A DNA stretch of 64,000 bases from a bacterium (GCA_036382775.1 DASVHD010000029.1:176303-240302); one strand, 5' to 3'. Shown: positions 55,696-63,493, numbered from the stretch's first letter. Program-made: numbers and translations. Notes: a model not told the origin generated them from the letters alone.

Positions 55696-56091
55696 ATGAT
55701 CGTGCTCAACTGGATAAAAGAATTACAGTTCGAAGCAGAGGATGAAAAAGGCCACAAAATAATTGTCGATACGGCCAGAGAAAGCGGCGGTCTTGATGAG
55801 GGCATCACGCCTTTGCAGTTATTGCTCGTCTCGCTGGCCGGCTGTATGGCTATGGACATCGTCGCGATCCTGCGCAAGAAAGGCGGCCGGATCGACAAGT
55901 TCCAGATGATCCTTGACGGCAAGCGGGCCGACGAGAACCCGCGGCAATACACGAAAATAACCTACCAGATAAAATGCGAAGGCGATTACAAAAGGGAAGA
56001 CCTGGTCAGGGCCTATGAACTGTCGAGGGATAAATTTTGTTCAGCGCTGGCGACGGTCAAAAACCCGCCAGAGTTTGAATTTCTAATATAA
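55696..56091 (+). CDS. OsmC/Ohr-family protein
   Basis: 131 residues from ATG 55696 (GGGGG-rich ribosome site); the frame extends upstream into the previous gene. OsmC hallmarks: GGLDEGITPLQLLLVSLAGCMAMDI with the first reactive Cys, and DKFCSALATV with the second. OsmC proteins reduce organic hydroperoxides using these cysteines, though many homologues have other roles. It is 16 nt after tlpA-like, suggesting a thiol-redox operon trx-tlpA-osmC. Confidence 0.86.
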   Translation: MIVLNWIKELQFEAEDEKGHKIIVDTARESGGLDEGITPLQLLLVSLAGCMAMDIVAILRKKGGRIDKFQMILDGKRADENPRQYTKITYQIKCEGDYKREDLVRAYELSRDKFCSALATVKNPPEFEFLI

Positions 56092-56195
56092 TACGCTACT
56101 GATACATTACGCCATTACGCCAATGGGCAGAATGACGTAAGCCCGGAAGCTGCGACCGGTGATCCCCGGTGTTATGATGTTATTTCACTCAATGC

Positions 56196-56504
56196 TCAAT
56201 AATCAACCGTCTTCAATCGTTTGACCAGCGTTTCGAGCTGGTTCATGACCGATAAGATAGTCGGATCTTTGATCGAATACATTTTACCGCTGACCAGATT
56301 TTCATACCGCACAATATCAAGCTGACGTAAAGACCGCAAGACCACGCTGATGGTTGGCACGCTTAAACGCATTTCCTGCGCGATCTCAGTTGGCTTCATG
56401 GCAGCGCGGCCCAGCGCTTTCAAAACTTCATAGGCAGTTGGGTTTCCCAATACCCGGCAGATCCTGGAGCTGCGGTAATGCAATTCTGGGATTTTTTTTC
56501 TCAC
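56196..56504 (-). CDS. ArsR-family helix-turn-helix regulator
   Basis: 102 residues from GTG 56504. The frame reaches ATG 56525, but the -10 box TATAAT lies at 56511-56516, inside that extension, so the transcript must begin near GTG 56504 (leaderless). Winged-helix core: ICRVLGNPTAYEVLKALG, MKPTEIAQEMRLSVPTISVVLRSL, LDIVRYEN then SGKMYSI. No metal-binding cysteines typical of arsenic sensors are present. A 36-bp two-arm palindrome at 56543-56578 between its promoter and the decarboxylase promoter is a probable operator. Confidence 0.84.
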   Translation of the reverse strand: MRKKIPELHYRSSRICRVLGNPTAYEVLKALGRAAMKPTEIAQEMRLSVPTISVVLRSLRQLDIVRYENLVSGKMYSIKDPTILSVMNQLETLVKRLKTVDY

Positions 56505-56510
56505 GACTGC

Positions 56511-56538
56511 ATTATACTCCGCCATGAACCCATGTCAA
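56511..56538 (-). promoter_or_regulatory. Promoter of the ArsR-like gene, leaderless
   Basis: Minus strand TTGACA (56538-56533), 16-bp spacer, TATAAT (56516-56511), six bases, GTG start. Full consensus. Confidence 0.8.
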
Positions 56539-56542
56539 GAGC

Positions 56543-56578
56543 ATTTAGTCATTTTGCCAATTGGCTAAATCACTAAAT
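56543..56578. promoter_or_regulatory. 36-bp dyad operator between divergent promoters
   Basis: ATTTAGT (56543-56549) and ACTAAAT (56572-56578) flank the perfect palindrome GCCAATTGGC (56556-56565); both pairs share the axis at 56560/56561. Located 5 bp upstream of the -35 of the regulator and about 37 bp upstream of that of the decarboxylase operon. Confidence 0.65.
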
Positions 56579-56614
56579 CAATAAGATCAAAAAAATGGTT
56601 TTGAGCGTCGCCTC

Positions 56615-56642
56615 TTGATTTATTGAACATTATTACTATAAT
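56615..56642 (+). promoter_or_regulatory. Promoter of the decarboxylase operon
   Basis: TTGATT (56615-56620), 16-bp spacer, TATAAT (56637-56642), then six bases and ATG 56649, predicting a leaderless mini-ORF ahead of the operon. Confidence 0.7.
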
Positions 56643-56648
56643 TCGTTA

Positions 56649-56720
56649 ATGTTATTCAAAAATAAAAATAAAAAGAATGAAAAAAATATCGTGCATAAAT
56701 ATAAAATGGAGATGAAATGA
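56649..56720 (+). CDS. Leaderless 23-residue lysine-rich upstream ORF (putative leader peptide)
   Basis: ATG at 56649 lies six bases after the -10 box. It encodes MLFKNKNKKNEKNIVHKYKM then EMK and ends in TGA at 56718-56720, which overlaps the ATG of the decarboxylase gene (ATGA). Eight of 23 residues are lysine. The exact join to the promoter and to the next gene suggest a translated leader that couples translation of the decarboxylase. It may sense lysine or polyamine supply, but low-complexity A+T-rich DNA could produce Lys codons by chance. Confidence 0.5.
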   Translation: MLFKNKNKKNEKNIVHKYKMEMK

Positions 56721-57838
56721 CAGAAAAATTTGATGTCAGGAAACACGCGAAAAATCTTGCGCACAAACACGGCACGCCGCTGTTCGTGATCAGCAAGTCT
56801 TTGCTGCTGGCCCAGGTCAAGAAGTTCAGGACGCTGCTGCCCCGGGTCAGACCGTACTACGCATGCAAGGCCAATTCCCATAAATTCATTCTGGAAACAT
56901 TCGCCGAAGCTGGAACCGGCTTTGACGTTGCCTCTATTAGCGAAATCGACCAGGTGTCGAAACTTAAAGTGAATCATAACCGGATGATCTTCGCCAATAC
57001 CGTGAAACGTCCCGACGCGCTCAAATTCGCGGTCAACCGAAATGTCAAGTGGATGACCTTCGATTCGGAGTACGAGCTCGACAAGATCGCGCGCTACGCG
57101 CCTGAAGCTCGCGTTATAATAAGGATTAAAGTACCGAACGTGGGTTCGGTCGTCGAGCTTTCATTGAAATTCGGGGCTGAACCGGCCGACGCCATCTCGC
57201 TGCTTATCAAGGCGCATCGGATGGGCCTGCGGCCGGCCGGCGTCAGCTTCCATGTCGGATCGCAGTGCCTGAACATCGAGAATTACCTGGACGCGCTCGA
57301 GGTGTCGAGCATTATATTCAAGGACGCGCAGCTCAAATCGCTGCCTCTGGAGATCCTTGACATCGGCGGCGGTTTTCCGATCCGCCACCTGGACGGCGAC
57401 AAGGATTTTTTCGCGAACATGGCGCCGCGGATATCCAAAGAGATCGACCGGATGTTCGATTCCAATGTCCAGGTGATCGCTGAACCCGGCCGTTCGCTGG
57501 TCGGTCCAGCGTGTTCCCTGATCATGACTGTGATCGGAAAATCCATCCGCGGCAACAAGCACTGGTACTATCTGGATGACGGGGTCTACGGCTCCCTTTC
57601 CGGGATAGTTTATGATCATTGCAAGTACCAGTACCAGGTGTTCAGGAGGGGGTTCACCCAGATTACGACGCTGGCGGGCCCGACGTGCGACGGGTTCGAC
57701 ACGATCTCGGTGAGCGAAGAACTGCCCGAACTCGAATTTGGCGATATCATTTACGTCGAAAATATCGGCGCATATTCATGGGCAACAGCTACCTTTTTTA
57801 ACGGTATTCCACCGGCTAAGGTAGTGACCGTACCATAG
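56717..57838 (+). CDS. Alanine-racemase-fold PLP decarboxylase (ornithine/lysine type)
   Basis: 373 residues. PLP-binding lysine 51 in PYYACKAN, FHVGSQ near 178, glycine loop DIGGGFPI, EPGRSLV, and the family signature GPTCDGFD with the catalytic Cys and Asp near 325. This is the eukaryote-like ornithine decarboxylase group, which also includes bifunctional Lys/Orn enzymes. The product would be putrescine or cadaverine. Start ATG overlaps the mini-ORF stop; GGAG lies 6 nt upstream. It is followed after 11 nt by a deoxyhypusine-synthase homologue, which would consume the diamine. Confidence 0.9.
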   Translation: MTEKFDVRKHAKNLAHKHGTPLFVISKSLLLAQVKKFRTLLPRVRPYYACKANSHKFILETFAEAGTGFDVASISEIDQVSKLKVNHNRMIFANTVKRPDALKFAVNRNVKWMTFDSEYELDKIARYAPEARVIIRIKVPNVGSVVELSLKFGAEPADAISLLIKAHRMGLRPAGVSFHVGSQCLNIENYLDALEVSSIIFKDAQLKSLPLEILDIGGGFPIRHLDGDKDFFANMAPRISKEIDRMFDSNVQVIAEPGRSLVGPACSLIMTVIGKSIRGNKHWYYLDDGVYGSLSGIVYDHCKYQYQVFRRGFTQITTLAGPTCDGFDTISVSEELPELEFGDIIYVENIGAYSWATATFFNGIPPAKVVTVP

Positions 57839-57849
57839 GAGGTGCAATA

Positions 57850-59013
57850 ATGAAAAGGATTCATCGTTTAAAAAAAGATATTGACGAAACTCCGGATTGG
57901 CTCAAAAAGAAAAAATATCCGAATAAACACCGATACCTTTCCGGAGAGAGGATATTCCCTCCGGGACTGACCGGAAAGGAAACCGTGGGATCGCTGGTCG
58001 ACGGCGTGTTCCTGGCTTACAACGCGGCGCGGTTGAGGGAGGGCTGCCGTCTGTTCGTCGAGAAAATGCTGAAACCCGACGTTACGATCGGCATGAGCCT
58101 GGCGGGCGCCATGACGCCGGCGGGGCTGGGAAAGGCAGTGATCGTACCGCTCATGAAAGCGGGATTCATCGATTGGATGGTTTCGACCGGCGCGAACCTG
58201 TACCATGACCTGCATTATGCCTTCAATTTAAAGCTCCATGTCGGTTCCTCCCTGGTCGACGACGCTGACCTGAGAAAGAACGACGTGGTGCGGATCTACG
58301 ACATCCTGCTTGGCTATACAGATTGTCTCATGGCAACGGACAACATTTTGCGGGAAATCTTCAAGCAGCCCGAGTTCCAGAAGGAAATGGGAACCGCGGA
58401 ATTCCATAATCTACTCGGCAAATACGCAGCGGAATGGGAGCGCAAGACGAAATGTAAAGATACGTCCTTACTCGCCTGCGCGTACCGGCTGGGGATACCG
58501 ATATACACGAGCTCGCCAGGCGATTCGACCCTGGGCATGAACATCGCGGAAGCCGAGATCAACGGATCGAAGATCCGCATCAATCCGGCCATCGACGTCA
58601 ATGAGACGACAGCTTACGTGCTGGCCGCGAAGCGGACCGGCGGAAAGTCCGGCGTTCTGCTGATCGGGGGAGGGAGCCCGAAAAATTTTATCCTCCAGAC
58701 CGAACCTCAGATCCAGGAAGTGTTGAGGATAAAAGAGGTCGGGCATGATTACTTTTTCCAGATCACCGATGCCCGGCCCGATACGGGCGGGCTGTCAGGT
58801 GCCACGCCGCACGAGGCGGTTTCGTGGGGAAAGATCGACCCGACGCGCCTGCCTGACGCCGTGGTCTGTTATCTCGACGCGACCGTGGGATTCCCGATCG
58901 TAGCCCATTACGCCCTGGCTAAGCATGCGAAGCGCCGGGTAAAAGGGTTATATTATAAGCGTGAAAAATATGTCGGGAATTTGGTGAGAGAATATTTCGC
59001 GCACAATAAATAA
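57850..59013 (+). CDS. Deoxyhypusine synthase homologue (SpeY/homospermidine-synthase-like)
   Basis: 387 residues; TAGGAGGTGCAATA before the ATG. Conserved NAD and polyamine sites: SLAGAMTPAGLG, VSTGANLYHDLH, SPGDSTLGMN, GGGSPKNF and SGATPHEAVSWGKI, with the catalytic lysine near 328 as in human DHS (Lys329). Bacteria have no eIF5A, and some homologues (SpeY) make homospermidine from spermidine and putrescine. Directly downstream of an ornithine-type decarboxylase, it most likely makes a polyamine such as homospermidine or spermidine-like products; activity on a protein cannot be excluded. Confidence 0.88.
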   Translation: MKRIHRLKKDIDETPDWLKKKKYPNKHRYLSGERIFPPGLTGKETVGSLVDGVFLAYNAARLREGCRLFVEKMLKPDVTIGMSLAGAMTPAGLGKAVIVPLMKAGFIDWMVSTGANLYHDLHYAFNLKLHVGSSLVDDADLRKNDVVRIYDILLGYTDCLMATDNILREIFKQPEFQKEMGTAEFHNLLGKYAAEWERKTKCKDTSLLACAYRLGIPIYTSSPGDSTLGMNIAEAEINGSKIRINPAIDVNETTAYVLAAKRTGGKSGVLLIGGGSPKNFILQTEPQIQEVLRIKEVGHDYFFQITDARPDTGGLSGATPHEAVSWGKIDPTRLPDAVVCYLDATVGFPIVAHYALAKHAKRRVKGLYYKREKYVGNLVREYFAHNK

Positions 59014-59065
59014 TAAAAGATAGTTATTGGTTATTGGTAATTAGTAATTAACAGAAAAATAAAAT

Positions 59066-60088
59066 TCAAAAATTTTTTTCTTTTTTAAATTGCAGGTAAT
59101 CAACCAACATTTCTTTCAATAGCATCGGCGTGTCCAGTCCGTATGGACAGCGTTTCTTGCAGTCCCCGCATTCGGTGCAGTCCTCGATCTTTTGCATGTT
59201 CTTCTGCCAATCATCGCTCATGAACTGCTGCCAGGGCATGCGCCGGAGCAACAGGGACATGCGTGCCGCCATGGGGATCGGGATCTCGACAGGGCAGGGG
59301 AGACAGTAGCCGCAGGCGCGGCAGAAATTGCTTGCCAATTCTTCGCGGTCCTTTTTAATTATGGCCCAAATTTCATCGTTAAGAACCGGCGGTTTTTTCT
59401 CCAGTTCCAGGATCTCTTTCAATTCCGTTTCCCTCTGCACGCCCCAGATCGGAACCACATGGTCATACTGGCGCAGGAACGCGAACGATGCCCGGGCATT
59501 GAGCAGGAGCCCGCCGGACATCGCTTTCATGGCAATGAAACCGATATTATTTTTCTTGCAGCTCTGCGCGATCTGAATGTCATCATTATTGGACAGGAAA
59601 TTCAAAGGATATTGCAGCGTGGCATAGAGACCGGAACTGATCGTGTCTTTCGCCACATCCTGCCGGTGGGTGGACACGCCGATAAAACGGACCACGCCTT
59701 TTTTCTGCACTTCCAAAAGTGCTTCGTAAATCCCGCTGGGATCACCGGGCCGCGGCATTTTTTTGGGATGATGTATCTGGTAAATGTCGATGTAGTCGGT
59801 CTGCATGTCTTTTAGGCTCGATCCAAGGTGCTCGTAAAATGTCTTTACGTCGGTCGCGTGGGTTTTGGTGGCAATGATGATCTTTTTCCTGACTGGTTTC
59901 ATGGCATAGCCGATCTTCTGCTCACTGTCCGTGTACATGCGCGCCGTGTCGAATAAATTCATACCGTTTTCGTAGGCTATTAAAAACAGTTTTTTGGCTT
60001 CGTCAAAGCTCACGCGTTGGATCGGCAAAGCGCCGAAGCTGCTGCGGCCGACCATCAGACCGGTTCTGCCTAATTTTATTTTTTTCAT
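59066..60088 (-). CDS. Aldo/keto reductase with ferredoxin-type 4Fe-4S tail
   Basis: 340 residues from ATG 60088 (GGGAGCGTCAC precedes); the longer frame runs through repeat DNA. Aldo-keto reductase core: LGRTGLMVGRSSFGALP, catalytic Asp and Tyr in NLFDTARMYTDSEQ, Lys in IIIATKTH, His in IYQIHH. Near 270 is CRACGYCLPCP and near 310 CTECGDCKKRCP, a ferredoxin-like region. Such fusions are common in anaerobes. Substrate unknown. The gene stands alone. Confidence 0.87.
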   Translation of the reverse strand: MKKIKLGRTGLMVGRSSFGALPIQRVSFDEAKKLFLIAYENGMNLFDTARMYTDSEQKIGYAMKPVRKKIIIATKTHATDVKTFYEHLGSSLKDMQTDYIDIYQIHHPKKMPRPGDPSGIYEALLEVQKKGVVRFIGVSTHRQDVAKDTISSGLYATLQYPLNFLSNNDDIQIAQSCKKNNIGFIAMKAMSGGLLLNARASFAFLRQYDHVVPIWGVQRETELKEILELEKKPPVLNDEIWAIIKKDREELASNFCRACGYCLPCPVEIPIPMAARMSLLLRRMPWQQFMSDDWQKNMQKIEDCTECGDCKKRCPYGLDTPMLLKEMLVDYLQFKKEKNF

Positions 60089-60099
60089 GTGACGCTCCC

Positions 60100-60300
60100 G
60101 CCCGTCACTCTGAGTCCGGTTTTCGTCTTTTTTTCTGTCATTCTGAAGCGAAGCTGAAGAATCTCGTTGGAGATCCTTCGATCGGTACAAACCTCCCTCA
60201 AGATGACAGAAAAGGAATATGTCATTCTGACCCTGAGAGTATCGAAGGAGAAGAATCTGATCTTTTTCATTATCGTTTAGGATTTAGATATTAGTATTTA
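60100..60300. repeat. gtcattctgaa/agaatctc dispersed repeat
   Basis: Two copies of the gtcattctga...gaagaatct motif (60138-60168 and 60219-60258), in line with the common bacterial interspersed GTCATTCTGAGCGAAG type. No gene. Confidence 0.55.
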
Positions 60301-60304
60301 GTAT

Positions 60305-60339
60305 TTCCCTTTTGGTAACTCGACGTTCCCAAAAGGGAA
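60305..60339 (-). terminator. Hairpin downstream of tRNA-His
   Basis: Perfect 11-bp arms TTCCCTTTTGG/CCAAAAGGGAA with a 13-nt loop, 2 nt after tRNA-His on the minus strand. No T-run follows; may be a terminator or processing site. Confidence 0.5.
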
Positions 60340-60340
60340 G

Positions 60341-60413
60341 GGTGGGTAACGGGATTTGAACCCGCAACGTCTGGAGCCACAGTCCAGAGCTCTACCGTTG
60401 AGCTATACCCACC
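60341..60413 (-). tRNA. tRNA-His(GUG)
   Basis: 73 nt; acceptor GGTGGGT/ACCCACC with the extra 5' G (G-1) opposite C73, anticodon stem CTGGA/TCCAG with loop CTGTGGC (anticodon GTG), T-arm GCGGGTTCAAATCCCGT. CCA is not encoded. Confidence 0.93.
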
Positions 60414-60415
60414 GT

Positions 60416-60937
60416 AAGGGGGCACATCCCCCTTATATCCAAAAAGTTTGAACGAAACAATACTTTTCGGATACCTTGAATCCCCCTGGCAGCTGTTCTA
60501 ATACTTTATGCCACTATTGCTTTCTTTGCGCTACCAGGACCAAATCGGTTGTATAACTATTCTTTATCTGGGGCAAGCCCCTTATAATCCCGCACCTTCA
60601 TTAAATTGCGATATGAGGTGAGGGACTTTTATCCATTCGCTTTTTGATACACATCCATCAAAAAGTGAATGGATGCCTTTGATTCCCCCGTCGGCTGTTC
60701 TAATACGCCCGGGTGATAACTATTTGCCCTCGGTACCAGGACCAACAGCTGCACGCTGACTAGATCATGCAGTTACAAGGTGGGGCACCCCTTTTCTCCA
60801 CGATCGGTAGGTTCCCAAAGAGGGGCACGTCTTCCACAATTAAAATCATTGCGATACCAGGACCAAATGGGTATTTGGAAACAGGTTGGGAAGCTAGATC
60901 CAGCATCCCAGCCCAAACCCATTGACCATCTGTACAC
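60416..60937. repeat. Tandem degenerate hairpin-rich non-coding block between tRNA-His and tRNA-Lys
   Basis: No ORF is supported. The same ordered signals recur: a G/C hairpin (60416-60434, 60570-60581, 60782-60791); a longer hairpin (60436-60473, 11 of 12 pairs; 60631-60674, 18-bp arms with one G-T); a TTGAATCCCCC/TTGATTCCCCC...GCTGTTCTAATAC box (about 60477 and 60682); and TACCAGGACCAA (60532, 60734, 60855). Stem sequences differ between units while pairing is kept, suggesting a selected structure. On the minus strand it would be co-transcribed with the tRNAs. Confidence 0.6.
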
Positions 60938-61011
60938 TACCCCGCGCAGGATTCGAACCTGCGACCCGCTGATTAAGAATCAGCTGCTCTGCCAGGCTGA
61001 GCTAGCGGGGC
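60938..61011 (-). tRNA. tRNA-Lys(CUU)
   Basis: 74 nt; acceptor GCCCCGC/GCGGGGT, anticodon stem GCTGA/TCAGC with loop TTCTTAA (anticodon CTT), T-arm GCAGGTTCGAATCCTGC. CCA is not encoded. Confidence 0.95.
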
Positions 61012-61274
61012 GTTTTTTCCCTTACATCTGTCATTGCGATCCCGCACTTTGGCAAAGTGCGGGAGAAGCAATCTCGGTTTTTGAGTTACTCGCGCTTCTC
61101 ACTTAATCTTATTCCATTATATTCAGTTCCGGAAATATGTCAATTGATACCCTCACCTTATTCCTCTTCCTTTGAAAGGGAGAGGGCAGGGGTGAGGGTT
61201 GCCATTGCGAGCAGATACTTATATGTCATTCCCGTGCAAACGGGAATCCGCTTTTAATCTTATTATTATTATAA
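61012..61274. repeat. Repeat-rich intergenic region (families B, C and A)
   Basis: 61031-61078 family B (tcattgcgatcccgc...gaagcaatctc). 61150-61200 family C inner palindrome (ccctcaccttattcctcttc...gggagagggcaggggtgagg). 61224-61252 family A (gtcattcccgtgcaaacggg then aatccg). No gene. Confidence 0.7.
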
Positions 61275-62894
61275 TTACTTTAGAAATACCAATGAACTTG
61301 TCGCGATTCCGGACGGTGTCTCCAGTCTAACAAGATATAAGCCATATACCAGATCCCGTACATTAACCATATGCGTGCCGGCTGTTCTGAAACCATGGTC
61401 AAGCGTTTGCACCAGACGGCCATCAGTGCCGTAAAGCTTGAGCGAAATATTATTGGCTGCTGGTAGAGTGTACAATATCACTGAATTTCTTGTCGCTGGA
61501 TTCGGCGTCACGTTGAGAGCTATTGTTTTTGGTGTTTCGGTCTTGTGCTCGGTCGCGCCGGGTTCCGGTGGGATTTCTAACATGAGATAGATATCAAAGA
61601 ATAATCCCTGTTGAGCCGCCCACAAAAGATCCATATCCCCTGCAGGCAGCAGAGTCTGTCCATAGATAATATATGGCCGGTTGCGCGCAATATCGAACCT
61701 TTTGGCAACCTGCGGCATGCATGTCCGCTGGGTGTGGTCATAGGTAAGGTTAACCGGACCTGACCAGGTTGCGCCATTATCAACTGACTGATTGTAGTAA
61801 ATATCTGTCCAGCATAACGAATCGTTTAGATTGTTCCGCGGAGTCAAGTAGATCACGCCGACGTTATTCCCGCCGGTCGTTATTCCGACGTAGTAACATT
61901 CCGTATCAGGGGCGCCGAATTCCGAAGACACCTTGGTGCATGGCTGCCCTGAAGCCAAAGATACGTATACTTTTCCATATAAAGGGTAAGTCGGGTCATC
62001 CGCGTTTGCCATGGCAAATACAAGAACTGGATTGCCTGAATCTGTCACGCAAGCCTGAGCGCCAGTGCTCAGGTCGATTATATTGTTCGTATAGGGATTA
62101 GGCCACACCAGATCATAGGATATCTCTGAAGTCCAGGTAATGCCGTCGGTAGTGGTGCGGTAATAAATATCCAGGTTGTCGTCGCAATAGAACACGTAAG
62201 CGATGCCGCCATTTATATTGCTATCCCATCCCCAGTAGTAGGTAGCATCGGGGGTCAGCTGTCCTTGAGCCAGTAGAGTGCTCAGATCCGGGGTATAGGT
62301 ACGGTAATACAAGCAGAATGGGTTTATCCCGTTAAGGATAAAGCACATATTGCCATTGGGCATTTCCTTGCCGATCGCGGTATAAACATACCCGTTCCCG
62401 GGATAGAGATCCACCGCCGGATCCCAAGCCGAGCTGAACCAGCCGCCTGAACAATACATTGCAGCGGCACCGCCCCACGCGCCTGAATACAGGTATGAGA
62501 ACGATATATAGGGCGCTGCATCACCGGCGATCGCCGTGGGACATCTTGCCGGGCCGAAATCCTGTCCGTAAACGGCCCAGTCATGCACCCAGAACGACAG
62601 AGCGCCGTCCGCGCTATGGAAGTTCAGTATACCGTGAGACGCATCGTCTTGATTGACGACTCCGATCGCATCTGCCACGCTATTATACGCAACACATTCA
62701 TGATGAATACCTATAAGTGAAGTTAAAGGGCACATATCGATGATGATACCGGATCGCAATCGCATTGGGTTGTTATATGCAGTATAAGCCGGCAATGTTT
62801 CATTATCGTTTATGATCATTGGTTTAACGACCAGTTTTGGATTGCCTGAAAAAATTAAGCCGGCAAACAACAAAACCAACATTATATACCGCAT
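61275..62894 (-). CDS. Secreted protein with type IX secretion-like C-terminal sorting domain
   Basis: 539 residues from ATG 62894, where GATTGGAGGTATTT gives a ribosome site; the frame extends to 62906. Signal peptide about 1-17. The long middle (about 20-450) is rich in Tyr, Trp and Asn, with repeated YYRT..D and ITW.S elements suggesting a beta-propeller (sialidase-like shape, but no Asp-box is clear). The last 80 residues match the T9SS type A sorting domain: NVTPNPATRNSVILYTLP, ISLKLYGTDGRLVQTL, and GTHMVNVRDLVYGLYLVRLE. Function unknown; likely secreted or surface-held. Confidence 0.78.
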   Translation of the reverse strand: MRYIMLVLLFAGLIFSGNPKLVVKPMIINDNETLPAYTAYNNPMRLRSGIIIDMCPLTSLIGIHHECVAYNSVADAIGVVNQDDASHGILNFHSADGALSFWVHDWAVYGQDFGPARCPTAIAGDAAPYISFSYLYSGAWGGAAAMYCSGGWFSSAWDPAVDLYPGNGYVYTAIGKEMPNGNMCFILNGINPFCLYYRTYTPDLSTLLAQGQLTPDATYYWGWDSNINGGIAYVFYCDDNLDIYYRTTTDGITWTSEISYDLVWPNPYTNNIIDLSTGAQACVTDSGNPVLVFAMANADDPTYPLYGKVYVSLASGQPCTKVSSEFGAPDTECYYVGITTGGNNVGVIYLTPRNNLNDSLCWTDIYYNQSVDNGATWSGPVNLTYDHTQRTCMPQVAKRFDIARNRPYIIYGQTLLPAGDMDLLWAAQQGLFFDIYLMLEIPPEPGATEHKTETPKTIALNVTPNPATRNSVILYTLPAANNISLKLYGTDGRLVQTLDHGFRTAGTHMVNVRDLVYGLYLVRLETPSGIATSSLVFLK

Positions 62895-62979
62895 AAATAC
62901 CTCCAATCGTAATTTATCTCTTTATATTATAAGATCAATGTACTTGTTTGTCAAGGTCTGGCGAACAGGATTGTGCCCT

Positions 62980-63300
62980 GTCATTGCGAGGAGCGCAGTG
63001 ACGGAGCAATCTCATCTTATCCTGTGTCATTCCCGTGCCCACGGGAATCCATTTCTTTCATCACTGCGCTGACGGTTGCGTCCCGTTTGAACATATAGGA
63101 AGTTTAATGAAAAAACGAGGTCATTGCGAGCAAGTTGGGTGCGCAACCCTAGAAATATAAAATGCTGGAGTCCTGAGGAACGAAGGTAAGCAATCTCAGC
63201 TTTTTCCTCGTTTTTTCCTCGCCCCTTGTGGGAGAGGGTAGGGGTGAGGGGTGGGTTTTTTCAAGGTAATCCCGTATCTTGCTGCGCAAAACACGGGATC
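62980..63300. repeat. Cluster of dispersed repeats next to the transposase
   Basis: 62983-63013 family B (tcattgcgaggagcgcagtg...gagcaatctc). 63025-63050 family A. 63066-63120 third copy of the 60-bp hairpin element (GCGCTGACGGTTGCGTCCCG). 63119-63200 family B interrupted by about 40 bp. 63214-63258 family C. No gene; open frames here are repeats. Confidence 0.65.
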
Positions 63301-63358
63301 TCAATTCGGCAACGCTTCCCGCCATTACTGTGTAACGGCGATCAGCGGCCGAATTGGA

Positions 63359-63432
63359 CGCGCCTAGGGTGAGTCGAACACCCAACCTACGGATTAGAAA
63401 TCCGTTGCTCTATCCTTTTGAGCTATAGGCGC
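63359..63432 (-). tRNA. tRNA-Arg(UCU)
   Basis: 74 nt; acceptor GCGCCTA/TAGGCGC, anticodon stem ACGGA/TCCGT with loop TTTCTAA (anticodon TCT), T-arm GGGTGTTCGACTCACCC. CCA is not encoded. Confidence 0.95.
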
Positions 63433-63493
63433 AGACCTAGAATCAATAAATCAATTCAAGTATATATAGATTGGCAATTATGTCAATAAAATC

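Noticed and set aside
56597..56716. Lysine riboswitch before the decarboxylase operon
   Set aside because: The region between promoter and gene is only about 75 nt and lacks the large conserved structure.
60780..61106. 108-residue ORF across the tRNA-Lys
   Set aside because: It spans a tRNA gene read antisense.
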